Shown here piece after piece: positions 8,914 through 17,347 of a stretch of DNA of 64,000 nt. Source of the DNA: Rhizobium leguminosarum (GTDB taxonomy: Bacteria > Pseudomonadota > Alphaproteobacteria > Rhizobiales > Rhizobiaceae); the NCBI RefSeq assembly GCF_002953715.1, contig NZ_CP025012.1:3956001-4020000 (forward strand). Reading direction: 5' to 3'. The notes beneath the pieces were generated by a model, which searched no databases, was not told the DNA's origin, and saw nothing but the letters and a program-made list of their open reading frames with translations. A program made the position numbers and the translations under genes. The stretch's first letter is position 1. Each line of letters starts with the position of its first letter.

Positions 8914-10062
8914 ATGAAGATCACCAAACTCACCACCTATATCGTTCCCCCGCGCTGGCTGTTTTTGAAGGTCGAGACCGATGAAGGCATCGTCGGCTGG
9001 GGCGAGCCGGTCGTCGAAGGCCGTGCGCTCACCGTTCAGGCCGCCGTCCATGAGCTGGAAGACTACCTGATCGGCAAGGATCCTTTCCTGATCGAAGACC
9101 ACTGGACCGTGATGTATCGCGGCGGCTTCTATCGCGGCGGCGCCGTCCACATGAGCGCGATCTCGGGCATCGACCAGGCGCTGTGGGACATCAAGGGCAA
9201 AGCGCTCGGCCAGCCGATCCATTCCCTGCTCGGCGGCCAGCTCCGTGATCGCATCAAGGTCTATTCCTGGATCGGCGGCGATCGTCCCTCGGATGTCGCC
9301 AACAATGCCAAGGAAGTGGTTGCCCGCGGCTTCAAGGCGATCAAGCTCAATGGCTGCGAGGAAATGCAGATCGTTGACACCAACGAAAAGGTAGAGAAAG
9401 CAGTCGAGACCATCGCCGCCATCCGCGAGGCGATCGGCCCGCATATCGGCATCGGCGTCGATTTCCACGGCCGCGTCCACAAGCCGATGGCGAAGGTTCT
9501 CGCCAAGGAGCTGGATCCCTACAAGCTGATGTTCATCGAAGAGCCGGTGCTTTCCGAAAACAAGGAAGCGCTGCGCGATATCGTCAACCATACGTCGACG
9601 CCGATCGCGCTCGGTGAACGGCTCTTTTCGCGCTGGGACTTCAAGCAGGTTCTCTCCGACGGTTATGTCGACATCATCCAGCCGGATCTCTCCCATGCCG
9701 GCGGCATCACCGAATGCCGCAAGATCGCGGCGATGGCCGAAGCCTACGACGTGGCGCTAGCGCCGCATTGCCCGCTGGGCCCGATCGCGCTCGCCGCCTG
9801 CCTGCAGGTCGATGCCGTCAGCTACAATGCCTTCATCCAGGAACAGAGCCTCGGCATCCACTACAACAAGGGCAACGACATCCTCGACTATATCTCCAAC
9901 AAGGAGGTGTTCCACTATGCCGATGGTTTCGTCTCGATCCCGCAGGGTCCGGGTCTCGGCATCGAGGTCGACGAAGCCTATGTCATCGAGCGCGCCAAGG
10001 AAGGTCACCGCTGGCGCAACCCGATCTGGCGGCACGCCGACGGCAGCTTCGCCGAGTGGTGA
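8914..10062 (+). CDS. dgoD: D-galactonate dehydratase
   Basis: A 382-residue enolase-superfamily enzyme that dehydrates D-galactonate to 2-keto-3-deoxy-D-galactonate. The length equals E. coli DgoD, and the key residues fall at the same numbers: metal ligands Asp183, Glu209 and Glu235, and catalytic His185 and His285. The N-terminal MKITKLTTYIVPPRWLFLK and the C-terminal capping region are also typical. It follows the FadR-type regulator and is followed by a RIME-like palindrome and a rho-independent terminator, so the plus-strand unit is regulator plus dgoD. KDGal kinase and aldolase genes are not in the window. Confidence 0.95.
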   Translation: MKITKLTTYIVPPRWLFLKVETDEGIVGWGEPVVEGRALTVQAAVHELEDYLIGKDPFLIEDHWTVMYRGGFYRGGAVHMSAISGIDQALWDIKGKALGQPIHSLLGGQLRDRIKVYSWIGGDRPSDVANNAKEVVARGFKAIKLNGCEEMQIVDTNEKVEKAVETIAAIREAIGPHIGIGVDFHGRVHKPMAKVLAKELDPYKLMFIEEPVLSENKEALRDIVNHTSTPIALGERLFSRWDFKQVLSDGYVDIIQPDLSHAGGITECRKIAAMAEAYDVALAPHCPLGPIALAACLQVDAVSYNAFIQEQSLGIHYNKGNDILDYISNKEVFHYADGFVSIPQGPGLGIEVDEAYVIERAKEGHRWRNPIWRHADGSFAEW

Positions 10063-10064
10063 CA

Positions 10065-10112
10065 GCGCATAACCCCGAAAATCGGAACCGATTTTCGGAA
10101 AGGATTATGCGC
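10065..10112. repeat. RIME-like palindrome (first half of the element)
   Basis: Nested inverted repeat directly after the dgoD stop: outer arms GCGCATAA / TTATGCGC and inner arms CCGAAAATCGG / CCGATTTTCGG. The same unit recurs at 26314 and, with altered ends, at 10620. It resembles the Rhizobium-specific intergenic mosaic elements. Confidence 0.75.
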
Positions 10113-10125
10113 AACTCAAAGTGAT

Positions 10126-10149
10126 AGGGTCGCGCAAGCGGCCCTTTTT
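10126..10149 (+). terminator. Rho-independent terminator after dgoD
   Basis: Stem AGGGTCGC / GCGGCCCT with a GCAA tetraloop (one T-G wobble), followed by a run of five T. It lies 64 bp after the dgoD stop and reads in the same direction. Confidence 0.8.
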
Positions 10150-10215
10150 CATTCCCCGTGTAGGATATCGCGTGTTCCGTCCGTCATAGTCGAAGCTCAA
10201 AGAGGAGATTTCAAA

Positions 10216-10617
10216 ATGGCCAGAGCAATCGCAATCATCGTCGGCCGCATCATCTTCAGCTTCGTCTTCTTCATGGCCGCCGGCTTCAAGTTCGCCGATA
10301 TCGGTGCGACGGCCGGCTATATCACCGCTGCCGGCTTTCCGATGGCGACATTCCTTGCCTGGGTCGCCGCCTTCTTCGAGATCGCGCTGGCGCTCGCTTT
10401 CATATCAGGAGCTTTCTTCACCGAGGCCAGCCTGCTCGCAGCCATCTATGTGATCTTCCTCGCTTTCGCCTTCCACGGTCCGTCCCATTGGCAGCAGAAC
10501 CAGGCCGAGTTCGGCTTCTTCGTCGATCACTTTACCTTCCTCGCCGGTCTGCTCTTTGCCGCGGTCCACGGGCCGGAGAAATGGGCGTTGAGCCACAGCC
10601 TCCTCAGGAAGCTCTAG
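10216..10617 (+). CDS. DoxX family membrane protein
   Basis: A 133-residue integral membrane protein with four hydrophobic helices and the DoxX-type opening (GRIIFSFVFFMAAGFKF) with short polar loops. DoxX proteins sit in the inner membrane and have been tied to redox or thiol stress, but this one has no informative partner: terminator upstream, repeat and broken SDR downstream. AAAGAGGAGAT gives a good ribosome site. Function is not predictable beyond the family. Confidence 0.82.
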   Translation: MARAIAIIVGRIIFSFVFFMAAGFKFADIGATAGYITAAGFPMATFLAWVAAFFEIALALAFISGAFFTEASLLAAIYVIFLAFAFHGPSHWQQNQAEFGFFVDHFTFLAGLLFAAVHGPEKWALSHSLLRKL

Positions 10618-10619
10618 CA

Positions 10620-10714
10620 TCGGCCCGAAAATCGGAATCGATTTTCGGAAAGCACGATACGAGGATTGAAAGAGTTAGAGCGTCCTTTGTGCGTCCGAAA
10701 GGACGCACGGCGCT
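10620..10714. repeat. RIME-like element, nearly full length, right end cut
   Basis: First palindrome CCGAAAATCGG / CGATTTTCGG, then a second one with arms GTGCGTCC / GGACGCAC inside TTAGAGCG / GGCGCTC. The complete copy at 26314-26416 ends CTCTAA; here the sequence turns into SDR coding sequence right after CGCTC, so the outer end is lost. Confidence 0.75.
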
Positions 10715-10715
10715 C

Positions 10716-11048
10716 GAGCCGGGTGCCACCGCCTACACCGCAACCAAGGCCGGCCAGGTCGCCATGGTCCAGCAGCTCGCCCTCGAACTCGGCCGGCACG
10801 GCATCCGCGTCAATGCCGTCTGCCCCGGCGAGATCGAGACCAATATCAGCGCCAATACCGACAGCCGCCACCGCGAGGAAACGGAGGTTCCGGTCATCTG
10901 GCCTGAGGGCGATATCCCGATTGCCGGCGGCAAGGCAGGCAAGAGCGAGGATGTCGCCGAAACCATCCTTTTCCTCGCATCCGAGCGCGCCCGACACATT
11001 ACCGGTACGCCAATCTGGATTGACGGCGGTCAGGGCCTGTTGCGATAG
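10716..11048 (+). pseudogene. SDR oxidoreductase remnant (C-terminal part only)
   Basis: An open stretch of about 110 codons encodes the C-terminal half of a classical SDR: catalytic YTATK, then RHGIRVNAVCPGEIET, the substrate loop, and the end signature ITGTPIWIDGGQG. The Rossmann half (TGxxxGIG, NNAG, catalytic Ser), about 150 residues, is absent. Upstream the frame runs through a RIME-like repeat with no start or ribosome site that would make sense. The break falls exactly at the repeat, which points to a deletion. The remaining frame is intact, so the loss may be recent. Confidence 0.8.
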
Positions 11049-11065
11049 CCCTTGCAGTCAGGAAC

Positions 11066-12283
11066 TCAGCCGTTCAGCCGGGCGCTGTCGAGAGTATAAA
11101 GTTCCTGCGCGCGCTGCACGCCACGCAACGCATAGCGTCCGACGCAGGCGAGTGCGGTACGCTGCTGCTCCGGTATCGCCGCGGCGAAATCGGAGGAGAT
11201 CAGCAGGTTGAGATCGACGGAACGACACATCGAGGCGATCCGGCTGACCTCGTTGACGGCAGGTCCGATGACGGTGAAGTCCAACCGGTCCTGGCTGCCG
11301 ATATTGCCGTAGAAGACATCGCCGATATGCAGGCCGATATAGACGTCGGTCGTCGCCCGGCCGTCGGCCGCACGCGCGGCATTCAGCGTGGTCAGCTTTT
11401 CCCGCAGCAACGATTCGGCACTTAGCGCCGCACGACACGTCTCCGCCGGCACCTCGCCCTTAAAGATGGCGAGCACACCGTCGCCGATCAGCTTCAGCAC
11501 GTTGCCGCCGGATTCGTGGACCGCCGTAATCACCGCCTCGCTATAGTCGTTGAGCAGCGGGATGATCTCCTCCGGCGGCACGCTGTCGGAGATCTTGGTG
11601 TAGTTCAGCAGGTCCGAAAACCAGAGTGCCGCGGAAATTCGCTCCGATTTGCCGCGGCTGATCTTGCCTTCCATCACCTGGCGCGCGGCGTCCTCGCCGA
11701 GATAGACCTCGGCGATGGTGCGGGCGATACGCCCGAGCGCGATACATTTGATCGCCAGCCCCAGCACCGGCACCAGCTTGCGCAGAATGGCGAGGTCGTG
11801 ATCGGAAAAGCCCTCAGGATGTTTCGTCGCGAAATGCGAGAAGAAGCAATCCATCTCGCCGATCGTGCCGGCCTCGGAAAAACGATGCATCATCGCCACA
11901 AAGTCGGTGTGACCGGCTTCAGCGATCGTATCGAGCATGGAAAAATCGATCGGATCGCCGAAGCCGAGACGCCGGCGTATCTCCCGCTCGTCGCGAGACC
12001 AAAGATGATAGAAGGCCGAACGTTGCCAGTTCGACGCCGCCTCCCCCGAGATCGTCGGACCATATTCGAATTCGGTCTGGACTTCCTCGACGCTGTCCCA
12101 GCGGAAGGCGCGGCCCTCATGCACCGGATGCAGCGTATCCATCAGCGCCAGACCACGGTCGAGCGGCAGGCCGGCATCCCGGCAAGCCGAGCAGAAACCG
12201 GTCATGAGCTCGGCTTCCGAAGCGCCCTTCAGTCCCTGCTCCGTGATCCACGCTGCAATCGTGCTGACGTCGCTGTAATCCAT
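11066..12283 (-). CDS. Class III adenylate/guanylate cyclase
   Basis: A 405-residue soluble cyclase making cAMP (or cGMP) from the nucleotide triphosphate. The N-terminal 190 residues are an unassigned sensory region with no membrane segment. The C-terminal catalytic domain keeps all key residues: first metal Asp (WFSDLLNYT), second metal Asp with the purine-site Lys (KLIGDGVLAIF), the second purine-site residue (LDFTVIG) and the transition-state Asn and Arg (AVNEVSRI). I prefer the ATG at 12283, preceded by GAAGGTGAG, over one at 12328. It ends convergently with the SDR remnant. A paralogue with the same architecture lies at 34168. Confidence 0.88.
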   Translation of the reverse strand: MDYSDVSTIAAWITEQGLKGASEAELMTGFCSACRDAGLPLDRGLALMDTLHPVHEGRAFRWDSVEEVQTEFEYGPTISGEAASNWQRSAFYHLWSRDEREIRRRLGFGDPIDFSMLDTIAEAGHTDFVAMMHRFSEAGTIGEMDCFFSHFATKHPEGFSDHDLAILRKLVPVLGLAIKCIALGRIARTIAEVYLGEDAARQVMEGKISRGKSERISAALWFSDLLNYTKISDSVPPEEIIPLLNDYSEAVITAVHESGGNVLKLIGDGVLAIFKGEVPAETCRAALSAESLLREKLTTLNAARAADGRATTDVYIGLHIGDVFYGNIGSQDRLDFTVIGPAVNEVSRIASMCRSVDLNLLISSDFAAAIPEQQRTALACVGRYALRGVQRAQELYTLDSARLNG

Positions 12284-12347
12284 GTTCTCACCTTCACTCG
12301 TACTAAAGTTGTAGCTCGAATTCGGCATCGAAGGAAAGCCAATTGGC

Positions 12348-13373
12348 TCAATCGCCCGCGGGCATATTGTAGGGCGTGACGATTTCGACTGTTGAAAGCG
12401 AGGGCGAAACCGCTCGCGGCAAGGCAGTCGCCCGGCTCATGATCGCTCGGAAGGCCGTACGCGCATCGGTTCTGAGATCATGATGCAGCACGAAGCCGAT
12501 CCGACGCGCCGCAAGCAGGGCGCGATTATCCGCATCGAGATCATGGGCGACGAAAACGCGGACGGGACGTTTGGCCGCGTCGAAGGCCGCAAGCACCGCC
12601 CGGTTGCCGCCGCCGATCGAATAGACGGCGTTGATGGCGGGATCGGCCGCAAGGGCTGCCGCGGCAAGCGTTCCTGTCGCGGCATCGGTGCCGTGCCCCT
12701 CGCTGATTTCGGTAATGCCGATGTCGGGATAGCGGGCGCGGATGACGCGGCGAAAGCCGATTTCGCGCTCCTCCTCGCCGCGGAACCGTCCGCTCGACAG
12801 CGTTACCAGCACCTTGCCGCCATCACTCCCGAGGAATTCGCCGATCAGATAGGCGGCGGTCTCTCCCGCTGCCCGGTTGTCGGCGCCGGCATAGGCGATG
12901 CGGGCCGAATTCGGCAGGTCGGTCACCAGCGTCACGACCGGAATGCCGGTCGCATCCGCCCGCGCGACGGCGGCAGCCACCTCGGTGACGTCAGGCGCCT
13001 TGAGTACGATGCCGTGCGTGCCACGCAGCCGGATGCGATCGAGAAGCTGCGCCAGCTCGGCCGGCTTCATCACCTCGGCAAAATGGAAGCGACAGCGGAA
13101 GACGCCCGGCAGAAAGGTCGCCATCTCCGCCTCGAAGGCGGCGCGCACCGCATCGCTGAAACGCTGCGGTGTCTCCATGACGATATCGATCGCCAGCACC
13201 CGCCCGCTGCCCATCGCCCCGGCCTGCTGCTTCTCCAGCTCCGCGATCGCCGCCTTCACCCGCATCTCGGTCTGCCGGCGCACGCCCGGCCTGCCGTTCA
13301 GCACCCGGTCGACGGTCGCAGTGCTGAGCCCTGCCTGGAAGGCAATATCCTTGACGAGAAAGAGGTGTGCCAT
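12348..13373 (-). CDS. LacI family transcriptional regulator
   Basis: A 341-residue LacI/GalR regulator: an N-terminal HTH (VKDIAFQAGLSTATVDRVLN) with hinge helix, then a periplasmic-binding-protein-like sensor. VDRVLNGRPGVR differs from the usual VSRALN, as in the subgroup that senses polyols or inositol-like compounds. It is divergent from the dioxygenase-SDR-lactonase genes, 95 bp away, and most likely controls them. No clear operator palindrome was found in that spacer. Confidence 0.9.
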   Translation of the reverse strand: MAHLFLVKDIAFQAGLSTATVDRVLNGRPGVRRQTEMRVKAAIAELEKQQAGAMGSGRVLAIDIVMETPQRFSDAVRAAFEAEMATFLPGVFRCRFHFAEVMKPAELAQLLDRIRLRGTHGIVLKAPDVTEVAAAVARADATGIPVVTLVTDLPNSARIAYAGADNRAAGETAAYLIGEFLGSDGGKVLVTLSSGRFRGEEEREIGFRRVIRARYPDIGITEISEGHGTDAATGTLAAAALAADPAINAVYSIGGGNRAVLAAFDAAKRPVRVFVAHDLDADNRALLAARRIGFVLHHDLRTDARTAFRAIMSRATALPRAVSPSLSTVEIVTPYNMPAGD

Positions 13374-13468
13374 GCGATCGGTCTGATGGTTTTTTGATGG
13401 AATTCTGATCTATATCACCTGGCATCGCGGCGTATAGTGCCTCCATTGGAAAGACGGAGGAGCCCACC

Positions 13469-14656
13469 ATGAAAACCGACAACCAGCAGAAACTGCGCGC
13501 CGACCGCGTCTGGCTGAGCGAAGACGCATGCGATCTCGATGAGTTTCGCGCCCTTGCGGAAAAGACGACGGCACTTGCCGATTACCCCTCGGCGTCTGCG
13601 GTCGAAAAAAACGTGCTGATCTATGATAGCCGCAAGGTGATGACGACGGCCGCAACGCCAGAAGGCCGACGCGCCGTGCTGGCGGAAATCTGCGATGCCT
13701 TCGGCGAAGGTCCTGGTGTCGTCGTGTTCAAGCGCGCTTACGAAGACACCGGCATCATCGACCGCGCCAGCACGATCTTCGATGCGATCATCGAGGAACA
13801 GCACCGCACTTCGACCGGCGGCGGCGATCACTTCGCCAAGCCTGGTGCCAACGACCGTATCTGGAACTCGCTGGAAAAACATTGCCTCGCCGATCCGGCA
13901 AATTTCGCCGAATATTACGGCAACGCCATCATCGCGCTGGCAAGCGAAGCCTGGCTCGGCCCAAGCTACCAGATGACGGCGCAGGTCAACCGCGTCAATC
14001 CGGGCGGTTCGGCGCAGTCGGCGCATCGCGACTATCATCTCGGCTTTCAGTCCTCAAAGGTGATCGAACAATTCCCGGCGCATGTGCACCGGCTCTCGCC
14101 GGTGCTGACATTGCAGGGTGCGGTCGCCCATTGCGACATGCCTCTCGAAAGCGGCCCGACACTCTTCCTGCCGCACAGCCAGACCTATGTGCCGGGTTAC
14201 CTCGCGCTGAAGCGGCAGGAGTTCCTGGATTATTTCGAGACCAACCATGTCCAGCTGCCGCTCGAAAAAGGCGACCTCGTCTTCTTCAATCCCGCCCTTT
14301 TCCATGCCGCCGGCACCAACCGCTCGGCCGACATCAAGCGCGTCGCCAACCTCCTGCAGGTCTCCTCCGCCTTCGGCCGGGCGATGGAAACCGTCAACCG
14401 CGAGAAGATGAGCGCCAGGCTGTTTCCCGCTTTGAAGGCCTTGCTGGGCAGGCTCTCGCCTGACGAAATCGCCAACGCCGTCGCCGCCTGCGCCGAGGGC
14501 TACTCCTTCCCGACCAACCTCGACCGCGACCCGCCGCTTGGCGGACTGGCGCCGAAGACACAAGCGCAACTGATGCATGAGGCGCTGAAAGAAGGCTGGA
14601 GCGATGAACTCTTTACGGCAGCACTTGCCGAGCAGGCGCAGAAGAAGCTGAGCTGA
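13469..14656 (+). CDS. Phytanoyl-CoA dioxygenase (PhyH) family protein
   Basis: A 395-residue non-haem Fe(II)/2-oxoglutarate oxygenase. The iron triad is His186-x-Asp188 (AHRDYH) and His279 (FHAAGTNRS), with a likely oxoglutarate-binding Arg in the following strand. The GGAGGAG site before 13469 supports the start. It heads a plus-strand set with an SDR and an SMP-30 lactonase, opposite a LacI regulator, so the substrate is probably a sugar, polyol or related small molecule and not a fatty acyl-CoA. The reaction is unknown: hydroxylation, demethylation or ring oxidation are all possible. Confidence 0.85.
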   Translation: MKTDNQQKLRADRVWLSEDACDLDEFRALAEKTTALADYPSASAVEKNVLIYDSRKVMTTAATPEGRRAVLAEICDAFGEGPGVVVFKRAYEDTGIIDRASTIFDAIIEEQHRTSTGGGDHFAKPGANDRIWNSLEKHCLADPANFAEYYGNAIIALASEAWLGPSYQMTAQVNRVNPGGSAQSAHRDYHLGFQSSKVIEQFPAHVHRLSPVLTLQGAVAHCDMPLESGPTLFLPHSQTYVPGYLALKRQEFLDYFETNHVQLPLEKGDLVFFNPALFHAAGTNRSADIKRVANLLQVSSAFGRAMETVNREKMSARLFPALKALLGRLSPDEIANAVAACAEGYSFPTNLDRDPPLGGLAPKTQAQLMHEALKEGWSDELFTAALAEQAQKKLS

Positions 14657-14749
14657 TTTGGAAGCTTGAGCCTCTTGCATCCGCACTGACATAAAAGCCT
14701 CCCGCACCCGCGGGAGGCCATTCGCACATCATCGCAATGGAGGAACCAC

Positions 14750-15571
14750 ATGAGCACAGACCACGGCCGCCTTGACGGCAAGATCGCCATCGTCACCGGC
14801 GGCACGCAAGGATTGGGCGCGACAATCGCCCGCCTCTTCGCCGAACGCGGTGCAAAAGGCATCGTCATCTGCGGCCGCAACGAAGCCAAGGGCAAGGCGA
14901 AGGCGGCGGAGATTTCGGCTGCGACCGGCGCCAGGATCGTCTACGTCAAGTCCGACCTCGGCAAGGTCGAGGATGCACAGAATGTCGTGCGCGCCTGCGA
15001 CGAGACCTTCGGTCGTGTCGATGCGCTGGTCAATGCCGCCGCCATCACCGATCGCGGCACCATCCTCGACACCAGCCCGGAACTCTTCGACGCAATGTTC
15101 GCCGTCAATGTTCGCGCGCCGTTTTTCCTGATGCAGGAAGCGGTGAAGGTCATGCGCCGCGAAAACATCGAGGGTACGATCGTCAACATCGGCTCGATGT
15201 CGGCCAAAGCCGGCCAGCCCTTCATCGCCGCATATTGCGCCTCCAAGGGCGCGCTGGAAACGCTGACGAAGAACACCGCCTATGCGCTCCTGCGCAACCG
15301 CATCCGCGTCAATGGTCTGAACATCGGTTGGATGGCCTCTGAAGGCGAGGACCGCATTCAGCGCGAATATCACGGCGCACCGGCCGACTGGCTGGAGAAG
15401 GCGGCGGCAAGCCAGCCCTTCGGCCGTCTCGTCGATCCGCACGAGGTGGCGCGCGCCTGCGCTTACCTGTCGTCTTCCGAATCCGGCCTGATGACCGGCT
15501 CGGTCATCTGCTTCGACCAATCGGTCTGGGGAGCCTACGACGGCTCGCCGCATCCGGTCGCGGCCCTCTGA
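14750..15571 (+). CDS. SDR family oxidoreductase
   Basis: A 273-residue classical short-chain dehydrogenase with TGGTQGLG (cofactor site), an atypical NAAA in place of NNAG, and catalytic Ser and YCASK. The C-terminal lobe is longer than usual and ends WGAYDGSPHP. It follows the PhyH gene by 93 bp with a good GGAGG site. In series with the SMP-30 protein downstream, a sugar or polyol dehydrogenase that forms a lactone is plausible; the substrate cannot be named. Confidence 0.88.
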   Translation: MSTDHGRLDGKIAIVTGGTQGLGATIARLFAERGAKGIVICGRNEAKGKAKAAEISAATGARIVYVKSDLGKVEDAQNVVRACDETFGRVDALVNAAAITDRGTILDTSPELFDAMFAVNVRAPFFLMQEAVKVMRRENIEGTIVNIGSMSAKAGQPFIAAYCASKGALETLTKNTAYALLRNRIRVNGLNIGWMASEGEDRIQREYHGAPADWLEKAAASQPFGRLVDPHEVARACAYLSSSESGLMTGSVICFDQSVWGAYDGSPHPVAAL

Positions 15572-15666
15572 CGAAACCGGAGCCTGGCATTTCCATCGCC
15601 GGGCTCTGGCACCTCCAGCTTTTTGCCGCTAGGAAAAGAACGGCAGCATTCAGGGAGGAAACTGGC

Positions 15667-16578
15667 ATGGGCGACAATCCGATTTATGAGATCCGCGACG
15701 AACGCTTCGGTGCAATGGTCATCGGCAGCGCCGGCCTCGAGGAGCTTTATTCCGGCTGCCGCTGGACGGAAGGCCCGGTCTGGTTTTCCGACCTGAACTG
15801 CCTTCTCTGGAGCGATATCCCGAATGAACGCATGATGCGCTGGACACCGGATGGGACGGTCTCCGTCTTCCGCTCACCCTCCAACTACGTCAATGGCAAT
15901 ACCCGCGACCGGCAGGGCCGGCTGGTCTCCTGCGAACATGGCGGCCGCCGTGTCACCCGCACCGAGACGGACGGCACCATCACCGTTCTCGCCGACAGCT
16001 ATCAGGGCAAACGGCTGAACTCGCCGAACGACGTCGTCGTGCACTCCGACGGCGGGGTCTGGTTCACCGATCCGACCTACGGCATCCTGTCGGATTACGA
16101 GGGCCACAAGGCCGAACCCGAGCAGTCGACGCGCAATGTCTACCGGATCGACCCGGCAAGCGGCGGGATCGACGCCGTCGTCGAGGATTTCATCCAGCCG
16201 AACGGCCTTGCCTTCTCGCCCGATGAGACGAAGCTTTATATTGCCGATTCCGGCTCCGCAAAACATGAAGTGCCGCGCCATATCCGCGTTTTCGACGTCA
16301 CCGACGGCAAGGCGCTTGCCAACAGCCGCTACTTCTGTAGCCTCGATGTCGGCCATCCCGACGGTTTTCGTTTCGATGTCGCCGGCAATCTCTGGACGAG
16401 TGCCTCCGACGGCGTGCACTGCTTTTCGCCCGACGGAACCCTGCTCGGCAAGATCAGGGTGCCACAGACGGTGTCCAACCTCACCTTCGGCGGCCCCAAG
16501 AAAAACCGGCTCTTCATCACCGCGACACGTTCGGTCTATTCGATCTATATCAAAACGACCGGCGCACAATATCCATAG
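15667..16578 (+). CDS. SMP-30/gluconolactonase/LRE family lactonase
   Basis: A 303-residue six-bladed beta-propeller enzyme. Family marks: TEGPVWF with the metal-binding Glu near residue 35, the N-containing blade LNSPNDVVVHSDGGVWFTDPTYG, and the ligand stretch IQPNGLAFSPDETKLYIADS. Such enzymes hydrolyse sugar-acid lactones with a divalent metal. It ends the PhyH-SDR-lactonase set; its stop is a single base from the stop of the opposing ThuA-family gene. No signal peptide, so cytoplasmic. Confidence 0.9.
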   Translation: MGDNPIYEIRDERFGAMVIGSAGLEELYSGCRWTEGPVWFSDLNCLLWSDIPNERMMRWTPDGTVSVFRSPSNYVNGNTRDRQGRLVSCEHGGRRVTRTETDGTITVLADSYQGKRLNSPNDVVVHSDGGVWFTDPTYGILSDYEGHKAEPEQSTRNVYRIDPASGGIDAVVEDFIQPNGLAFSPDETKLYIADSGSAKHEVPRHIRVFDVTDGKALANSRYFCSLDVGHPDGFRFDVAGNLWTSASDGVHCFSPDGTLLGKIRVPQTVSNLTFGGPKKNRLFITATRSVYSIYIKTTGAQYP

Positions 16579-16579
16579 A

Positions 16580-17329
16580 TCAGGCCTTCACCTTGTCGGG
16601 ACGCCCGTGCAGCGGCTCGGCCCGGTGCCAGTTTTCCAGAATGCGGCCATCGGTGTGTTTCTGCCGCGCCCAGCGGATGCCGTTCGAGATCACCTTATGC
16701 ACGGTCTTGTCGTGATAGATCGGGTAGGTCTCGTGGCCGGGGCTGAAGAAGAAGATGCGCCCACGCCCGCGCTGGAAGGTGCAGCCGCTGCGGAACACCT
16801 CGCCGCCGGAATACCAGGAGATGAACACCAGCTCGTCCGGCTGCGGAATGTCGAAGGGTTCGCCGTACATTTCCGAGGCATTGACCTCGAAATAGGGCGG
16901 CAGCCCCTCGGCGATAGGATGCGAGGGATTGACCACCCAGACGCGCTCCAGGTCGCCATCAGGCGTCTCGCGCCAGGAAAGGTTGGCATTGGTCCCCATC
17001 AGCCGGCGGAAGAGCTTGGAATGATGGCCGGAATGCAGGACCAGCAGGCCCATGCCCTTCAGCACGCGCTGCTGCACGCGGTCGATCAGCCCGTCGCTGA
17101 CCTCCTCATGCGCCATATGCCCCCACCAGAGCAGCACGTCGGTATCATTGAGCACGGAATCCGGCAGCCCTTCATCCGGATCGTCTAGCGTACCGCGGCG
17201 GACCTCGAAATCGGGGTGGGCGATACCGGCAGCGATCGCTCCGTCGATACGATCAGGATAGATATCCTGAACTTCCTTGTGGACCTGCTCGTGGCGCCCT
17301 TCGTTCCAGATCGTGACCTTGATTGTCAT
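16580..17329 (-). CDS. ThuA-like domain protein
   Basis: A 249-residue protein of the ThuA family (trehalose utilisation, class I glutamine-amidotransferase-like fold). Visible parts are VTIWNEGRHE at the start, DVLLWWGHMAH, LVLHSGHHSK, and the C-terminal RIFFFSPGHETYP. In the S. meliloti thu locus, ThuA and the oxidoreductase ThuB act together on trehalose to give and process 3-keto forms. Here it is the last gene of a leftward ABC transporter operon, while a ThuB-like dehydrogenase is divergent at the other end. The substrate need not be trehalose. Confidence 0.86.
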   Translation of the reverse strand: MTIKVTIWNEGRHEQVHKEVQDIYPDRIDGAIAAGIAHPDFEVRRGTLDDPDEGLPDSVLNDTDVLLWWGHMAHEEVSDGLIDRVQQRVLKGMGLLVLHSGHHSKLFRRLMGTNANLSWRETPDGDLERVWVVNPSHPIAEGLPPYFEVNASEMYGEPFDIPQPDELVFISWYSGGEVFRSGCTFQRGRGRIFFFSPGHETYPIYHDKTVHKVISNGIRWARQKHTDGRILENWHRAEPLHGRPDKVKA

Positions 17330-17347
17330 GTCATTCCTCGATGTGTT

